The notes beneath the pieces were generated by a model. That model worked only from the letters and a program-made list of their open reading frames with translations, ran no database searches and had not been told where the DNA came from. Shown piece after piece: positions 40,452 to 47,423 of a stretch of DNA of 49,291 bases. The stretch is from the IMG/VR virus record IMGVR_UViG_3300006924_000035, positions 1 to 49,291 of that record; one strand, 5' to 3'. A program made the position numbers and the translations under genes. The stretch is from a virus. The first letter of the stretch is position 1. Each line of letters opens with the position of its first letter.

Positions 40452-41523
40452 TGCTTACCTCCTTGTATAATGCTTCGCCACTAAAGAAAGATCTTTTTAA
40501 GTTGTATAATTGTTTATTCATAGGACCTTTATAACTATCATAGTTTTCCATATAATCAATTACTTTGTCAACAAGTTGCGGTCTAAATTTTTTGTATTGC
40601 TCAAAGTTCTTAGTCCAAATACTTGGATACTTGAAAGGCTGATCTGCCATTTCACTATAACTAAGTCTATCAGGAACCATAGGAATAGTATCAACTAATA
40701 AACCTTCGTACCAACTAATACCTAGTGTTTCTTGTAGATTAGCACTAAACACAAGTTTAGCTTTACCTAACAAATTATGGTAGTCATTTTTTGATAGTTG
40801 TTTTTCTTGACACACAATAAATTCATATTGCGGTAATTGTTCTTTTAAATCTCTAAAGATTTCAACTTGTTTTTCTGGAGCAACTCTGTGCGGAAACAAA
40901 ATTATATCTTCTTTAGGCATGCTTTTATAACTATCTAAACTAGTAGCCAAGTACTCCATAGGCCATCCAACACGTTTAATTTTATCTTCGTTAACGTGCC
41001 TATTATCTAAAATAGGATCACCTTTGTTTTTAAATGTTTGTAAAAATAAGTCTATATGAAACTGTGTAGCAAAAAAGTTATGATCATAACAATCAAACAT
41101 ACTACGTTCTGCATTCCTTACCCAAGGTTTATTACCTATAAGTCTACCTAAAAAATCTTGCGGATCATAACTACCTGCATGCCACAAACCACCAATGCGA
41201 ATATCAACACCCAATAGCTCTGCCATATAGCGTAATTGAATAACTGTAGGATTCCAGGCATCGGTATAGATAAAATAATCATCATCTTTAATTTCACCAC
41301 TTGCAAACATCCTGCTAATCTCTAACATCTGTTGAGATTTGTAATTGTTAGTTCCGGCAAAGTTAAGAAATGCCCCAGGCGTTGTAGCCTGAGGTACTTC
41401 TCCACCACTAATAACAATAACTTCTTCATTCGTAGATCGTTGCAGTTGCTTTGGAAGATATTCTTTCCACTGCTTAGTATACCTAGTATCTACTGCTTCA
41501 ATGTCTACGATAAAGATTGTCAT
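40444..41523 (-). CDS. GT-B-type glycosyltransferase-like protein
   Basis: 359 residues. Two Rossmann halves are suggested: an N-terminal half with VDIEAVDTRYTKQW and a C-terminal half with IILFPHRVAPEKQVEIFRDL, KLVFSANLQETLGISWYEGL and TIPMVPDRLSYSEM, the last matching the E-x7-E-like donor site of family 4 GT-B enzymes. HAGSYDPQDFLGR lies between. It sits with replication and DNA modification genes, so DNA glucosylation is one possibility, as in T4; a glycan target is equally possible. AGGAGA precedes the start. Confidence 0.7.
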   Translation of the reverse strand: MTIFIVDIEAVDTRYTKQWKEYLPKQLQRSTNEEVIVISGGEVPQATTPGAFLNFAGTNNYKSQQMLEISRMFASGEIKDDDYFIYTDAWNPTVIQLRYMAELLGVDIRIGGLWHAGSYDPQDFLGRLIGNKPWVRNAERSMFDCYDHNFFATQFHIDLFLQTFKNKGDPILDNRHVNEDKIKRVGWPMEYLATSLDSYKSMPKEDIILFPHRVAPEKQVEIFRDLKEQLPQYEFIVCQEKQLSKNDYHNLLGKAKLVFSANLQETLGISWYEGLLVDTIPMVPDRLSYSEMADQPFKYPSIWTKNFEQYKKFRPQLVDKVIDYMENYDSYKGPMNKQLYNLKRSFFSGEALYKEVSNG

Positions 41524-41789
41524 TAGTGTCTCCTATTACTCTGATAACGACCTTGATTATTACGATCATTACGATGGTTATTAAATTTACGTTTGCCGCC
41601 TGAACGGAATCTGCTATAAGCCTGCCAAGCACGACTTTTATTATTATACAGATTTCTTTCGTCCCAAGTATAGCCATCATGACCAAACAAGTACGCGGTC
41701 CTGCAGAACGCTTTGAAACGTTCCATATCGTCAAAGATTTTTACAATCTCTGGGTTTTTAGCAAAGTATTCACCCTGGTTGTAAGCCAT
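41523..41789 (-). CDS. Small basic protein, possibly nucleic-acid binding
   Basis: 88 residues. The N-terminal half (YNQGEYFAKNPEIVKIFDDMERFKAFCRTA) resembles a conserved small cyanophage protein; the C-terminal third is rich in Arg, Asn and Gly (GGKRKFNNHRNDRNNQGRYQ), as in nucleic-acid binding tails. GGAGATAATAA precedes the ATG. Function unknown. Confidence 0.58.
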   Translation of the reverse strand: MAYNQGEYFAKNPEIVKIFDDMERFKAFCRTAYLFGHDGYTWDERNLYNNKSRAWQAYSRFRSGGKRKFNNHRNDRNNQGRYQSNRRH

Positions 41790-41801
41790 TTATTATCTCC
41801 T

Positions 41802-42263
41802 TTAATAGCTAGGGTATGTAATTTGTGCACCGTTCTCTCCGTCTTCGGAAATCTCGATGTGGACCTCACGTCCAGTATATTTTGTTGTAATCTGCTCATA
41901 CAAATCATCTGACATCATTTCACATGACTTATAATCTAGTTCAAGTGTTTTTTCTGCGTAAAGTTTCTCCATCCATCTTTTAAATTGAATAAACTCGATA
42001 TCTCTGTCATTATGTGTAACAGTAATACCTACTCTAAAATGAAATATGTGTCTATGGGGATATCCCAAAAAACTAACATCATATTCATCACCTGTTGCAA
42101 GACTAGGATCATCTAGTGCCGCAGGATACTTATGGATACCTTCTTTCTTAAAGGTTACCCAAATCATACGTTTTGCTTCTTTCATTGCTTTGTCTTTAGC
42201 ATCAATCATATCTTGTTCTCTCATTCTACGCATCATATAGTCATAATGTCGTTCTTGTTGCAT
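41802..42263 (-). CDS. QueD-like T-fold protein (candidate 6-carboxytetrahydropterin synthase)
   Basis: Up to 153 residues; the true start may be one of the in-frame ATGs downstream (42236, 42233, 42224, 42209, 42185, 42167), because a consensus promoter would start transcripts inside the first codons. GIHKYPAA, YPHRHIFHFRVGITV and DIEFIQFKRWM follow the order of QueD motifs (zinc His, H-x-H strand, then the D-F-x-x-L/F-K segment), and SCEMMSDDLYEQITTKY with VHIEISEDGENGAQ fits the C-terminal helix and strand with Glu. FolE, QueE and a DpdA-like gene are close by. The family is usually listed as hypothetical in cyanophages; the QueD assignment is my inference. Confidence 0.55.
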   Translation of the reverse strand: MQQERHYDYMMRRMREQDMIDAKDKAMKEAKRMIWVTFKKEGIHKYPAALDDPSLATGDEYDVSFLGYPHRHIFHFRVGITVTHNDRDIEFIQFKRWMEKLYAEKTLELDYKSCEMMSDDLYEQITTKYTGREVHIEISEDGENGAQITYPSY

Positions 42264-42265
42264 TT

Positions 42266-42294
42266 ATTATACTACCTTTACTCATTGTTGTCAA
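42266..42294 (-). promoter_or_regulatory. Consensus sigma70 promoter before the QueD-like gene
   Basis: TTGACA (42289-42294), 17-base spacer, TATAAT (42266-42271) on the - strand, with the -10 only two bases before the ATG at 42263. It lies at the 3' end of the upstream gene and beyond. Expected start of transcription is near 42259. Confidence 0.7.
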
Positions 42295-42823
42295 TAGATA
42301 TTGGTGAATCATTTTCGTATTTTTCCCAAGATGTAAACTTATCTCTTGACTGCAAATCTCTAGCATAATGTACCCAAACACCTGCATTTGATGCTTTAAA
42401 GTCTTTATCATCAATTTTAATACATGCATTGTAGTTAAGTTGATCAATATAAGGTAGTTTTACGCTAATCATACTAATAAACTTTTTATGTTCATTATAC
42501 CCAGATTCTAACACCCAACTATGAAACTTAACATCATAGTCTAGTGTAACCCAAAAGCCAGCTTTACATAATCCATCAACTAATAGATCCCATGCTGTAT
42601 TTTGTTCGTTCTTACCGTATGGCAATTCAATGTCAAAACTTTGATTGGCGCCTAAGTAAATGTGTTCGACTGATTCCGCTTTTGCTCTTTCAATCACGTC
42701 ATCAACATCTTGTGGTCCTACAACAAACAATGTATGTTCATTGTGAACTGGTGTATGCTCTACTTCATAACCTGTAAAATATACAACGTCATCTTTGACG
42801 CCATCATCGTAATCTCTATTCAT
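42278..42823 (-). CDS. Conserved T4-like phage hypothetical protein
   Basis: 181 residues. TLFVVGPQDVDDVIERAKAE, HIYLGANQSFD and WVTLDYDVKFHSWVLESG are segments I recall from conserved cyanophage proteins without function. KLPYIDQLNYNACIKIDDKDF with NAGVWVH and LQSRDKFTSWEKY follow. It looks like a small alpha/beta enzyme or binding protein, but no catalytic signature is obvious. Placed between the DpdA-like and QueD-like genes, so a link to base modification is worth testing. Confidence 0.6.
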   Translation of the reverse strand: MNRDYDDGVKDDVVYFTGYEVEHTPVHNEHTLFVVGPQDVDDVIERAKAESVEHIYLGANQSFDIELPYGKNEQNTAWDLLVDGLCKAGFWVTLDYDVKFHSWVLESGYNEHKKFISMISVKLPYIDQLNYNACIKIDDKDFKASNAGVWVHYARDLQSRDKFTSWEKYENDSPISIDNNE

Positions 42824-43001
42824 CTTTTGCTAACTGATCCTTTATTGCAAGTTTTTCTTTTTTTAGATTAATAAGGTGTGATTTGTGATTATATGATCTA
42901 TCACCTTCACGTTCTTTTTCTATTGCTTCAACTTTGTTGTGTAAGTAGTCGTGCATATTTTGTAACTTTTTTGCACTTTTACTTTTTCTTCCTGTCGCCA
43001 T
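42816..43001 (-). CDS. Small coiled-coil protein, DUF465/YdcH-like
   Basis: 61 residues, highly charged and helical. The pattern YLHNKVEAIEKERE, then SHLINLKKEKLAIKDQLA resembles DUF465 (YdcH), whose members have H-x(3)-L/V and a C-terminal LKKEKLxLKDxI. GGAGG precedes the ATG. Function unknown in cells as well. Confidence 0.6.
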   Translation of the reverse strand: MATGRKSKSAKKLQNMHDYLHNKVEAIEKEREGDRSYNHKSHLINLKKEKLAIKDQLAKDE

Positions 43002-43003
43002 CT

Positions 43004-44536
43004 TTATACCTCCGTAAATAAATTTGAAAAGCCTGTATTTGCATTTACAGTCTTTTTACCTACTGCTCCTCTAGTGCCAATAATTGACATCCAGAATTTA
43101 CTATATTCTTCTATGATTGCTTCTGCTTCGTCTCTGTTTGAAGTTGCAAATATTGCTTCCACAACATCTTTAAAATATAGCCTGTCGAATTGTTCCTCCA
43201 CAAGCATTGCCGGAACATTTCCATTGTCGTATTGTCTGTTTGCTTCTTGTACTGCATTAACATGACTCCATACGTTGTGACCCATTTGTATAGCATAACT
43301 AAAACTATCCCAACTAGTTGAGTCACGTTTACGAATAATTTGATTACCGTCTTCGTCTAGTATAGGATTACCATGTTTGTCTCTATCAATTTCTCCTGCT
43401 AAAATTTTAGGACCACCAACTTTGTTAGTGTCACCAGGAGCATATATACAAACATCGTTTACTTTAATATTTTTAGTCAAAGGACTATCAGTAAAGTTTT
43501 TAAATATTCCATCTGCTAGTACACCATCTCTAAAGTTACGTGTATCAGTTGCATACTTTAATTCATCAATACTTGGAACCATTCTGTAGACCCATTTAGT
43601 TCTATCTTCAGTTTCAGTTTGAATGTAAATTTGTCCATTTGCTGTAGCAAGGAAAGGAGAAGCACAATCAAATGTAATTGTAAAGTTTGGATTATGATAC
43701 TTACGTACTGCTCTTTGTATATCAGTTAGTAGTGTAGCCCATTCTAGTTTGCTTGTTCCTAGAAAGTGCATAAAGTCATGTTTACCTTGTTCAAGTAATC
43801 CATCAAAACGTAATGCTACAATACGTTTAAGAACTAAGTGTATATCACACATGTTCTGTCCACCCATCGACCATCCGTTAAAGTGATTCTCATACTTTGC
43901 AGGATCACAATAGTCTTTCATCTGTTGATACCAATCTTCAGCATCAGCATGATTCTCACCTTGTAATACATTTAAGAACTTACAAGCACCTGTTCTGTGT
44001 TTCATAAAGTAGTCGTTGTTAATACGTGTAGCATTAACAGCCTCTTGATATGTACTAATACCTGTTGCTTTTGCACCAGCAGGTGAACGTGCCACCCAAG
44101 CCGGAATATCAAGTATCATACCATAGTCCATATAAGCATCCATCCACGCAAGTACTTGCTCACGTTTCTTTTGTGCTTTAGGACAATTAGGATCTTTCCA
44201 ATCGCCTTCCCAAACACCTTTACCAATTTGGAAGCCACCTGAGTCACCTAACAACCAACTGTTCTCACGATCACGTTCTCTAACCATAAGTTCTTTTGGA
44301 GCATCTTTATTGATATCTAATTCAGCATGTCCTGCTGAGTACAGAGTCCAATGATAGTTAAACATTCCTTCTTTTTTGTTTAACCAATTCATACTTTCCA
44401 TACTAGGATAAGGAATACGACTTTCTTCAACATATTCTTCACGCCTTTGCTTACCTACAAATGTTGCGTAGAATCCACTTAGAGCTGGAAGAAATATTGC
44501 ATAGTCTTTTTGTGCTGTTGTTAAGTCAGTATTCAA
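43004..44536 (-). CDS. DpdA-like DNA guanine transglycosylase (TGT superfamily)
   Basis: 510 residues from TTG 44536, seven bases after AGGAG; the ATG at 44626 would lie inside the clamp gene. GDSGGFQ (Asp98), MILDIP (Asp143), NVLQGE (189-194), GWSMGG (221-226) and TFDCASPFLATANGQIYI (Asp290) follow the order of tRNA-guanine transglycosylase motifs, with Asp290 at the place of the nucleophile. TGT-type phage proteins of this kind (DpdA families) put preQ0 or derivatives into DNA. With folE, queE, and QueD-like and QueC-like genes in the window, DNA modification is the likely job. C-terminal zinc cysteines of the tRNA enzyme are not evident. Confidence 0.78.
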   Translation of the reverse strand: MNTDLTTAQKDYAIFLPALSGFYATFVGKQRREEYVEESRIPYPSMESMNWLNKKEGMFNYHWTLYSAGHAELDINKDAPKELMVRERDRENSWLLGDSGGFQIGKGVWEGDWKDPNCPKAQKKREQVLAWMDAYMDYGMILDIPAWVARSPAGAKATGISTYQEAVNATRINNDYFMKHRTGACKFLNVLQGENHADAEDWYQQMKDYCDPAKYENHFNGWSMGGQNMCDIHLVLKRIVALRFDGLLEQGKHDFMHFLGTSKLEWATLLTDIQRAVRKYHNPNFTITFDCASPFLATANGQIYIQTETEDRTKWVYRMVPSIDELKYATDTRNFRDGVLADGIFKNFTDSPLTKNIKVNDVCIYAPGDTNKVGGPKILAGEIDRDKHGNPILDEDGNQIIRKRDSTSWDSFSYAIQMGHNVWSHVNAVQEANRQYDNGNVPAMLVEEQFDRLYFKDVVEAIFATSNRDEAEAIIEEYSKFWMSIIGTRGAVGKKTVNANTGFSNLFTEV

Positions 44537-44546
44537 CTTGTTTCTC

Positions 44547-45293
44547 CTACTTAGATTGTGCTGGCAAAATGTAATTGTATGTTCCCATACCACTATCAAC
44601 TGTAATTTGCATTGCACCTTGATCACTTAGACTCATTGTTGCTTGTCCGTCCAAGTTTAAGATTGCTTGTACTTGTGCTACAGGATATGTCCATGCATGC
44701 TTTAATGTACCTTCAACACCTGTTTGGAATACAAACTTACCTGCGTGTGTATTTGCATCACCAAAGTAAAACATTACATCAGTAACACCACTAGTTTCTT
44801 CAACTTTAATTGTAAAAGTTGTTTCTTCTGAATGTGCCGCACTTTGCAATTTCATTCTAGTAATTGCCGCTAACGATGGAGTAAATGATACATCCCATGT
44901 TGCACCTTTAAACTTAACACTTTTAAGTTTTTCATTAATAATCTCTGTTGACATAAAACGGAAATCGTTTTGGAAATCACCTGCTTCATTCTCAAAGTGA
45001 ATACCAGTTGGAATAACTGTACCATTACGATCTTGTTCGGTAATTGTAAGTTTGCTATTCTTTTGATACTCTGGATTCTTTAAATGCAATGCAAGTTTAT
45101 CTAAGTTAGGCATACCAAAAATGTTTGCGCCAAATTCAGCTACCTTTTCTTTTGTGTTTGCTGACAGAATTACACTGCGATCTTCTGCCATTGATTCAAC
45201 AGTAGTACTACTGTCGTCTCCTGTTACTTTCACTAAGCTCAAAAAGCCTAAAGAATGTGTCTTTGCTACTACGTCTTGTAAAATATCTTTCAT
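44547..45293 (-). CDS. Probable DNA polymerase sliding clamp (gp45-like)
   Basis: 248 residues. ANIFGMPNLDKLALHLKNPEYQ, DVSFTPSLAAITRMKLQSAA and FYFGDANTHAGKFVFQTGVEG give the repeated strand-helix halves expected of a T4-type clamp, and the C-terminal TMSLSDQGAMQITVDSGMGTYNYILPA is a typical terminal strand pair. In T4, gp45 is both processivity clamp and late transcription co-activator, which fits the late octamers here. It diverges from T4 gp45 and the call depends on this architecture and the neighbouring polymerase. AGGAGA precedes the start; consensus promoter upstream. Confidence 0.6.
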   Translation of the reverse strand: MKDILQDVVAKTHSLGFLSLVKVTGDDSSTTVESMAEDRSVILSANTKEKVAEFGANIFGMPNLDKLALHLKNPEYQKNSKLTITEQDRNGTVIPTGIHFENEAGDFQNDFRFMSTEIINEKLKSVKFKGATWDVSFTPSLAAITRMKLQSAAHSEETTFTIKVEETSGVTDVMFYFGDANTHAGKFVFQTGVEGTLKHAWTYPVAQVQAILNLDGQATMSLSDQGAMQITVDSGMGTYNYILPAQSK

Positions 45294-45316
45294 AATACTT
45301 CTCCTATGTTCCTTTT

Positions 45317-45348
45317 ATTATACGACATTTTGTTGATAAAGTCAACAA
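45317..45348 (-). promoter_or_regulatory. Sigma70 promoter of the clamp gene with inverted repeat over the -35
   Basis: TTGACT (45340-45345), 17-base spacer, TATAAT (45317-45322) on the - strand. TTGTTGA and TCAACAA (45342-45348 and 45330-45336) form a 7-base inverted repeat across the -35, a possible operator. The -35 also contains the stop codon of the upstream gene. Confidence 0.75.
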
Positions 45349-45749
45349 CTTTTTACTCTATTTCGGAGATCACTGCTCGAAAAACGGTGCTCTCTTTTGT
45401 TAAAAAACAGTTCGATTCCTCGTTTGGCACATATAGCCCTACCAGTAAACTTACCATTTTTGTATTCTTCACCTAAAATCCTTACATCAATATGAAGCAT
45501 ATTTAGAATGTCTTCTAAGTCAGTTTCTGTTTGATATGGGATTATTTCGTCAACGTACTTGACAGCACTAAGTTGTGTATGTCTTTCTACTATAGTTTGT
45601 ACGGGTGAATTTTTCTCTGGACGATCAAGACTTGGATCAATTTGTAGGCCACAAATCAAGTAGTCACATTGTTCTTTTGCATCTCTCAGCATTTGTATAT
45701 GACCTGCGTGGAGCAGATCAAATGTACTACATGTGAAGCCTATTCTCAT
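45342..45749 (-). CDS. Cytidylyltransferase-like nucleotidyltransferase
   Basis: 135 residues. GFTCSTFDLLHAGHIQML is the H-x-G-H nucleotide-binding motif with its flanking strand; ILGEEYKNG and RFSSSDLRNRV match the later conserved blocks (R-x-x-x-x-S-T/S-x-L). Closest in size and motifs to glycerol-3-phosphate cytidylyltransferase (TagD) and HldE-type adenylyltransferases, which activate polyol or sugar phosphates. It is coupled to an epimerase and a UDP-sugar dehydrogenase-like gene, suggesting a nucleotide-sugar pathway. Confidence 0.82.
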   Translation of the reverse strand: MRIGFTCSTFDLLHAGHIQMLRDAKEQCDYLICGLQIDPSLDRPEKNSPVQTIVERHTQLSAVKYVDEIIPYQTETDLEDILNMLHIDVRILGEEYKNGKFTGRAICAKRGIELFFNKREHRFSSSDLRNRVKSC

Positions 45750-46459
45750 TTCTTAAAGCCTTGTTCTTTTAAAAATCCATCTACTGTATATTTAGGTCTA
45801 AAGCCTAACTTATCCATCAAATGTGTATTTGCCTGTGTTTTTGTTCTTTCGCCAATAGTATTTAACTTTACTGGCAAATCAGGTCTTATGTCCTGGATCC
45901 TTACACATTCTCCAGTACCAATGTCAATATTACCTGTTAGGTCTTTGTCCATTAATAACATAATACCATCTGTTAAATCTTCTAAATGTATAAAATCTCT
46001 TAGATGATTTGTTGTGTATTCTAATGTATTGTTAAGCAATTTATCAAAGAACATTTTAGCTCTTGGACTTTCGCTGTACACTGTATGAAATCTCATAAAC
46101 AATGCATTAGGGTGTGGAATGTTTTCAATTACATTCTTACTTGCGGCATATGGATTAAGATGTGGTTCGTACTGTGAACTTGATCCTGCTACTAATACTC
46201 GAACATTATCGTAGAACTCAAGTATACGTTTTGTTCCTTCTACATTAGTGTCCCAATACTTTTTAGGATCAGCAAGACTTTCTCTTACGCCGCCAATGCC
46301 TGCTAAGTGTATTACAAAATCTACCTTAGGTAGTTCTGAGGTTAATATATTAGTACCTTCTTTAATATCTATACCGACAACATCATGTCCATCTACAACT
46401 AACTTTTCTTTTAGTCTTGATCCGATGAAACCTAGATGCCCTGTAATTAGTATCTTCAT
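45746..46459 (-). CDS. NAD-dependent epimerase/dehydratase (extended SDR)
   Basis: 237 residues. MKILITGHLGFIGSRL is the G-x-x-G-x-x-G NAD site, DFVIHLAGIGG follows, VLVAGSSSQYE gives the Ser, and NPYAASKNV is the Y-x-x-x-K catalytic pair. RDFIHLEDLTDGI is the usual later motif. Shorter than the typical 310 residues, as in phage versions. It probably interconverts or dehydrates a nucleotide sugar. ATGA overlap with both neighbours, AAAGGAAAG ribosome site. Confidence 0.85.
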   Translation of the reverse strand: MKILITGHLGFIGSRLKEKLVVDGHDVVGIDIKEGTNILTSELPKVDFVIHLAGIGGVRESLADPKKYWDTNVEGTKRILEFYDNVRVLVAGSSSQYEPHLNPYAASKNVIENIPHPNALFMRFHTVYSESPRAKMFFDKLLNNTLEYTTNHLRDFIHLEDLTDGIMLLMDKDLTGNIDIGTGECVRIQDIRPDLPVKLNTIGERTKTQANTHLMDKLGFRPKYTVDGFLKEQGFKK

Positions 46460-47211
46460 GTTTCTTTCCTTTTGTTCTTATTGCTTGTTACAGCAGTTGA
46501 TAATATTGGTAGTGTGGCGCCAATTACATTTGCTGAATACAGCAATGCTTCTGTATCTTTTGGAAAGCATGCTCCTCCAAAACCTTTGTCGCCATCTGGA
46601 CCTGGAACTTGCATATGACTATGTGTAATTCTTTTGTCCTCACCTACCAATGCTTTAACTTGATTATAATCTATTCCTGCTGATTCGCATAGATCAAATA
46701 CTTCGTTAAAGAAAGCAACCTTGGTTGCTAAAAAACTATTGCGTAAATATTTTGTTAATATTAATTCTTCTACCGTAGCATAGATTGGATTGAATCCTTT
46801 ACATAAAATAAACACATCATTCCAAAACTCTACATTACCTCCACCAAATAACATTGTTGTTTGATTTTTAAAGTCTTCGTTTGCATTGGCCGCAGTTAAA
46901 AACTCAGGGCTAAATGTAATTTCTTTATTTTGTGGCTTAAGATCTTTGCGCCACCCTTCTAAACTAATTGTGCTTTTAATTAAAATAGGTTTATCACTTG
47001 GACATGCTTTAACTACAGTTTCAACAATAGTCATATTACATGCTCCTGTTACTGTAGCAGGTGTTGGAACACAAATAACATAACCGTCGCTATCGTTATC
47101 AATAACATTATCGTTATATTCAGGATCAACAATCTTTACTTCATGATAGTCTTTGAGTACTTCGTACACAGCCTTGCCTACAAAGCCATACCCAATTAAA
47201 GTTAGTTTCAT
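46456..47211 (-). CDS. UDP-glucose/GDP-mannose dehydrogenase-like protein lacking the C-terminal domain
   Basis: 251 residues. LTLIGYGFVGKAV is the NAD-binding start, YVICVPTPAT and SPEFLTAANANEDF follow, KYLRNSFLATKVAFFNEVFDLC is the central helix, and GFGGACFPKDTEAL holds the catalytic Cys. The protein ends with the central domain, so the C-terminal UDP-binding domain (family total 390-430) is absent. It may be active with a partner or have another substrate. AAGGAGG precedes the start. Operon with epimerase and cytidylyltransferase. Confidence 0.8.
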   Translation of the reverse strand: MKLTLIGYGFVGKAVYEVLKDYHEVKIVDPEYNDNVIDNDSDGYVICVPTPATVTGACNMTIVETVVKACPSDKPILIKSTISLEGWRKDLKPQNKEITFSPEFLTAANANEDFKNQTTMLFGGGNVEFWNDVFILCKGFNPIYATVEELILTKYLRNSFLATKVAFFNEVFDLCESAGIDYNQVKALVGEDKRITHSHMQVPGPDGDKGFGGACFPKDTEALLYSANVIGATLPILSTAVTSNKNKRKET

Positions 47212-47423
47212 TTAGCCTCCTTCTTTGCTTGCAATTTAGGATGTGGAGTTTTATCGTTAAAGATATCTCCAGCCATTGCTTGTATTTGTTCTACTAGATG
47301 AGTAACTAACTGTTCGTCATACTTCTCACCTGGTGCCTTTTTATATTTTTCTCTATGTGCTTGAACAGCCATTCCGTGCATTGCACTAACCTTGTCCATT
47401 AGTTGTTGTATTGTATGTTGCAT
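47208..47423 (-). CDS. Small hypothetical protein downstream of gp43
   Basis: 71 residues; helical (TIQQLMDKVSAMHGMAVQAHREKYKKAPGE) with a basic end (LQAKKEAK). Preceded by GGAGGTGAATA and overlapping the polymerase stop by one base (TAATG). No recognised motif. Coupling suggests it is a real gene translated with the polymerase. Confidence 0.58.
   Translation of the reverse strand: MQHTIQQLMDKVSAMHGMAVQAHREKYKKAPGEKYDEQLVTHLVEQIQAMAGDIFNDKTPHPKLQAKKEAK

Noticed and set aside
44537-44626. ATG 44626 as start of the DpdA-like gene
   Set aside because: It would overlap the clamp gene by 80 bases; TTG 44536 has AGGAG at seven bases and protein similarity begins there.
45405-45420. GTTCGATTCC, like a tRNA T-loop
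   Set aside because: It lies inside the cytidylyltransferase gene and no acceptor stem or anticodon arm can be built around it.
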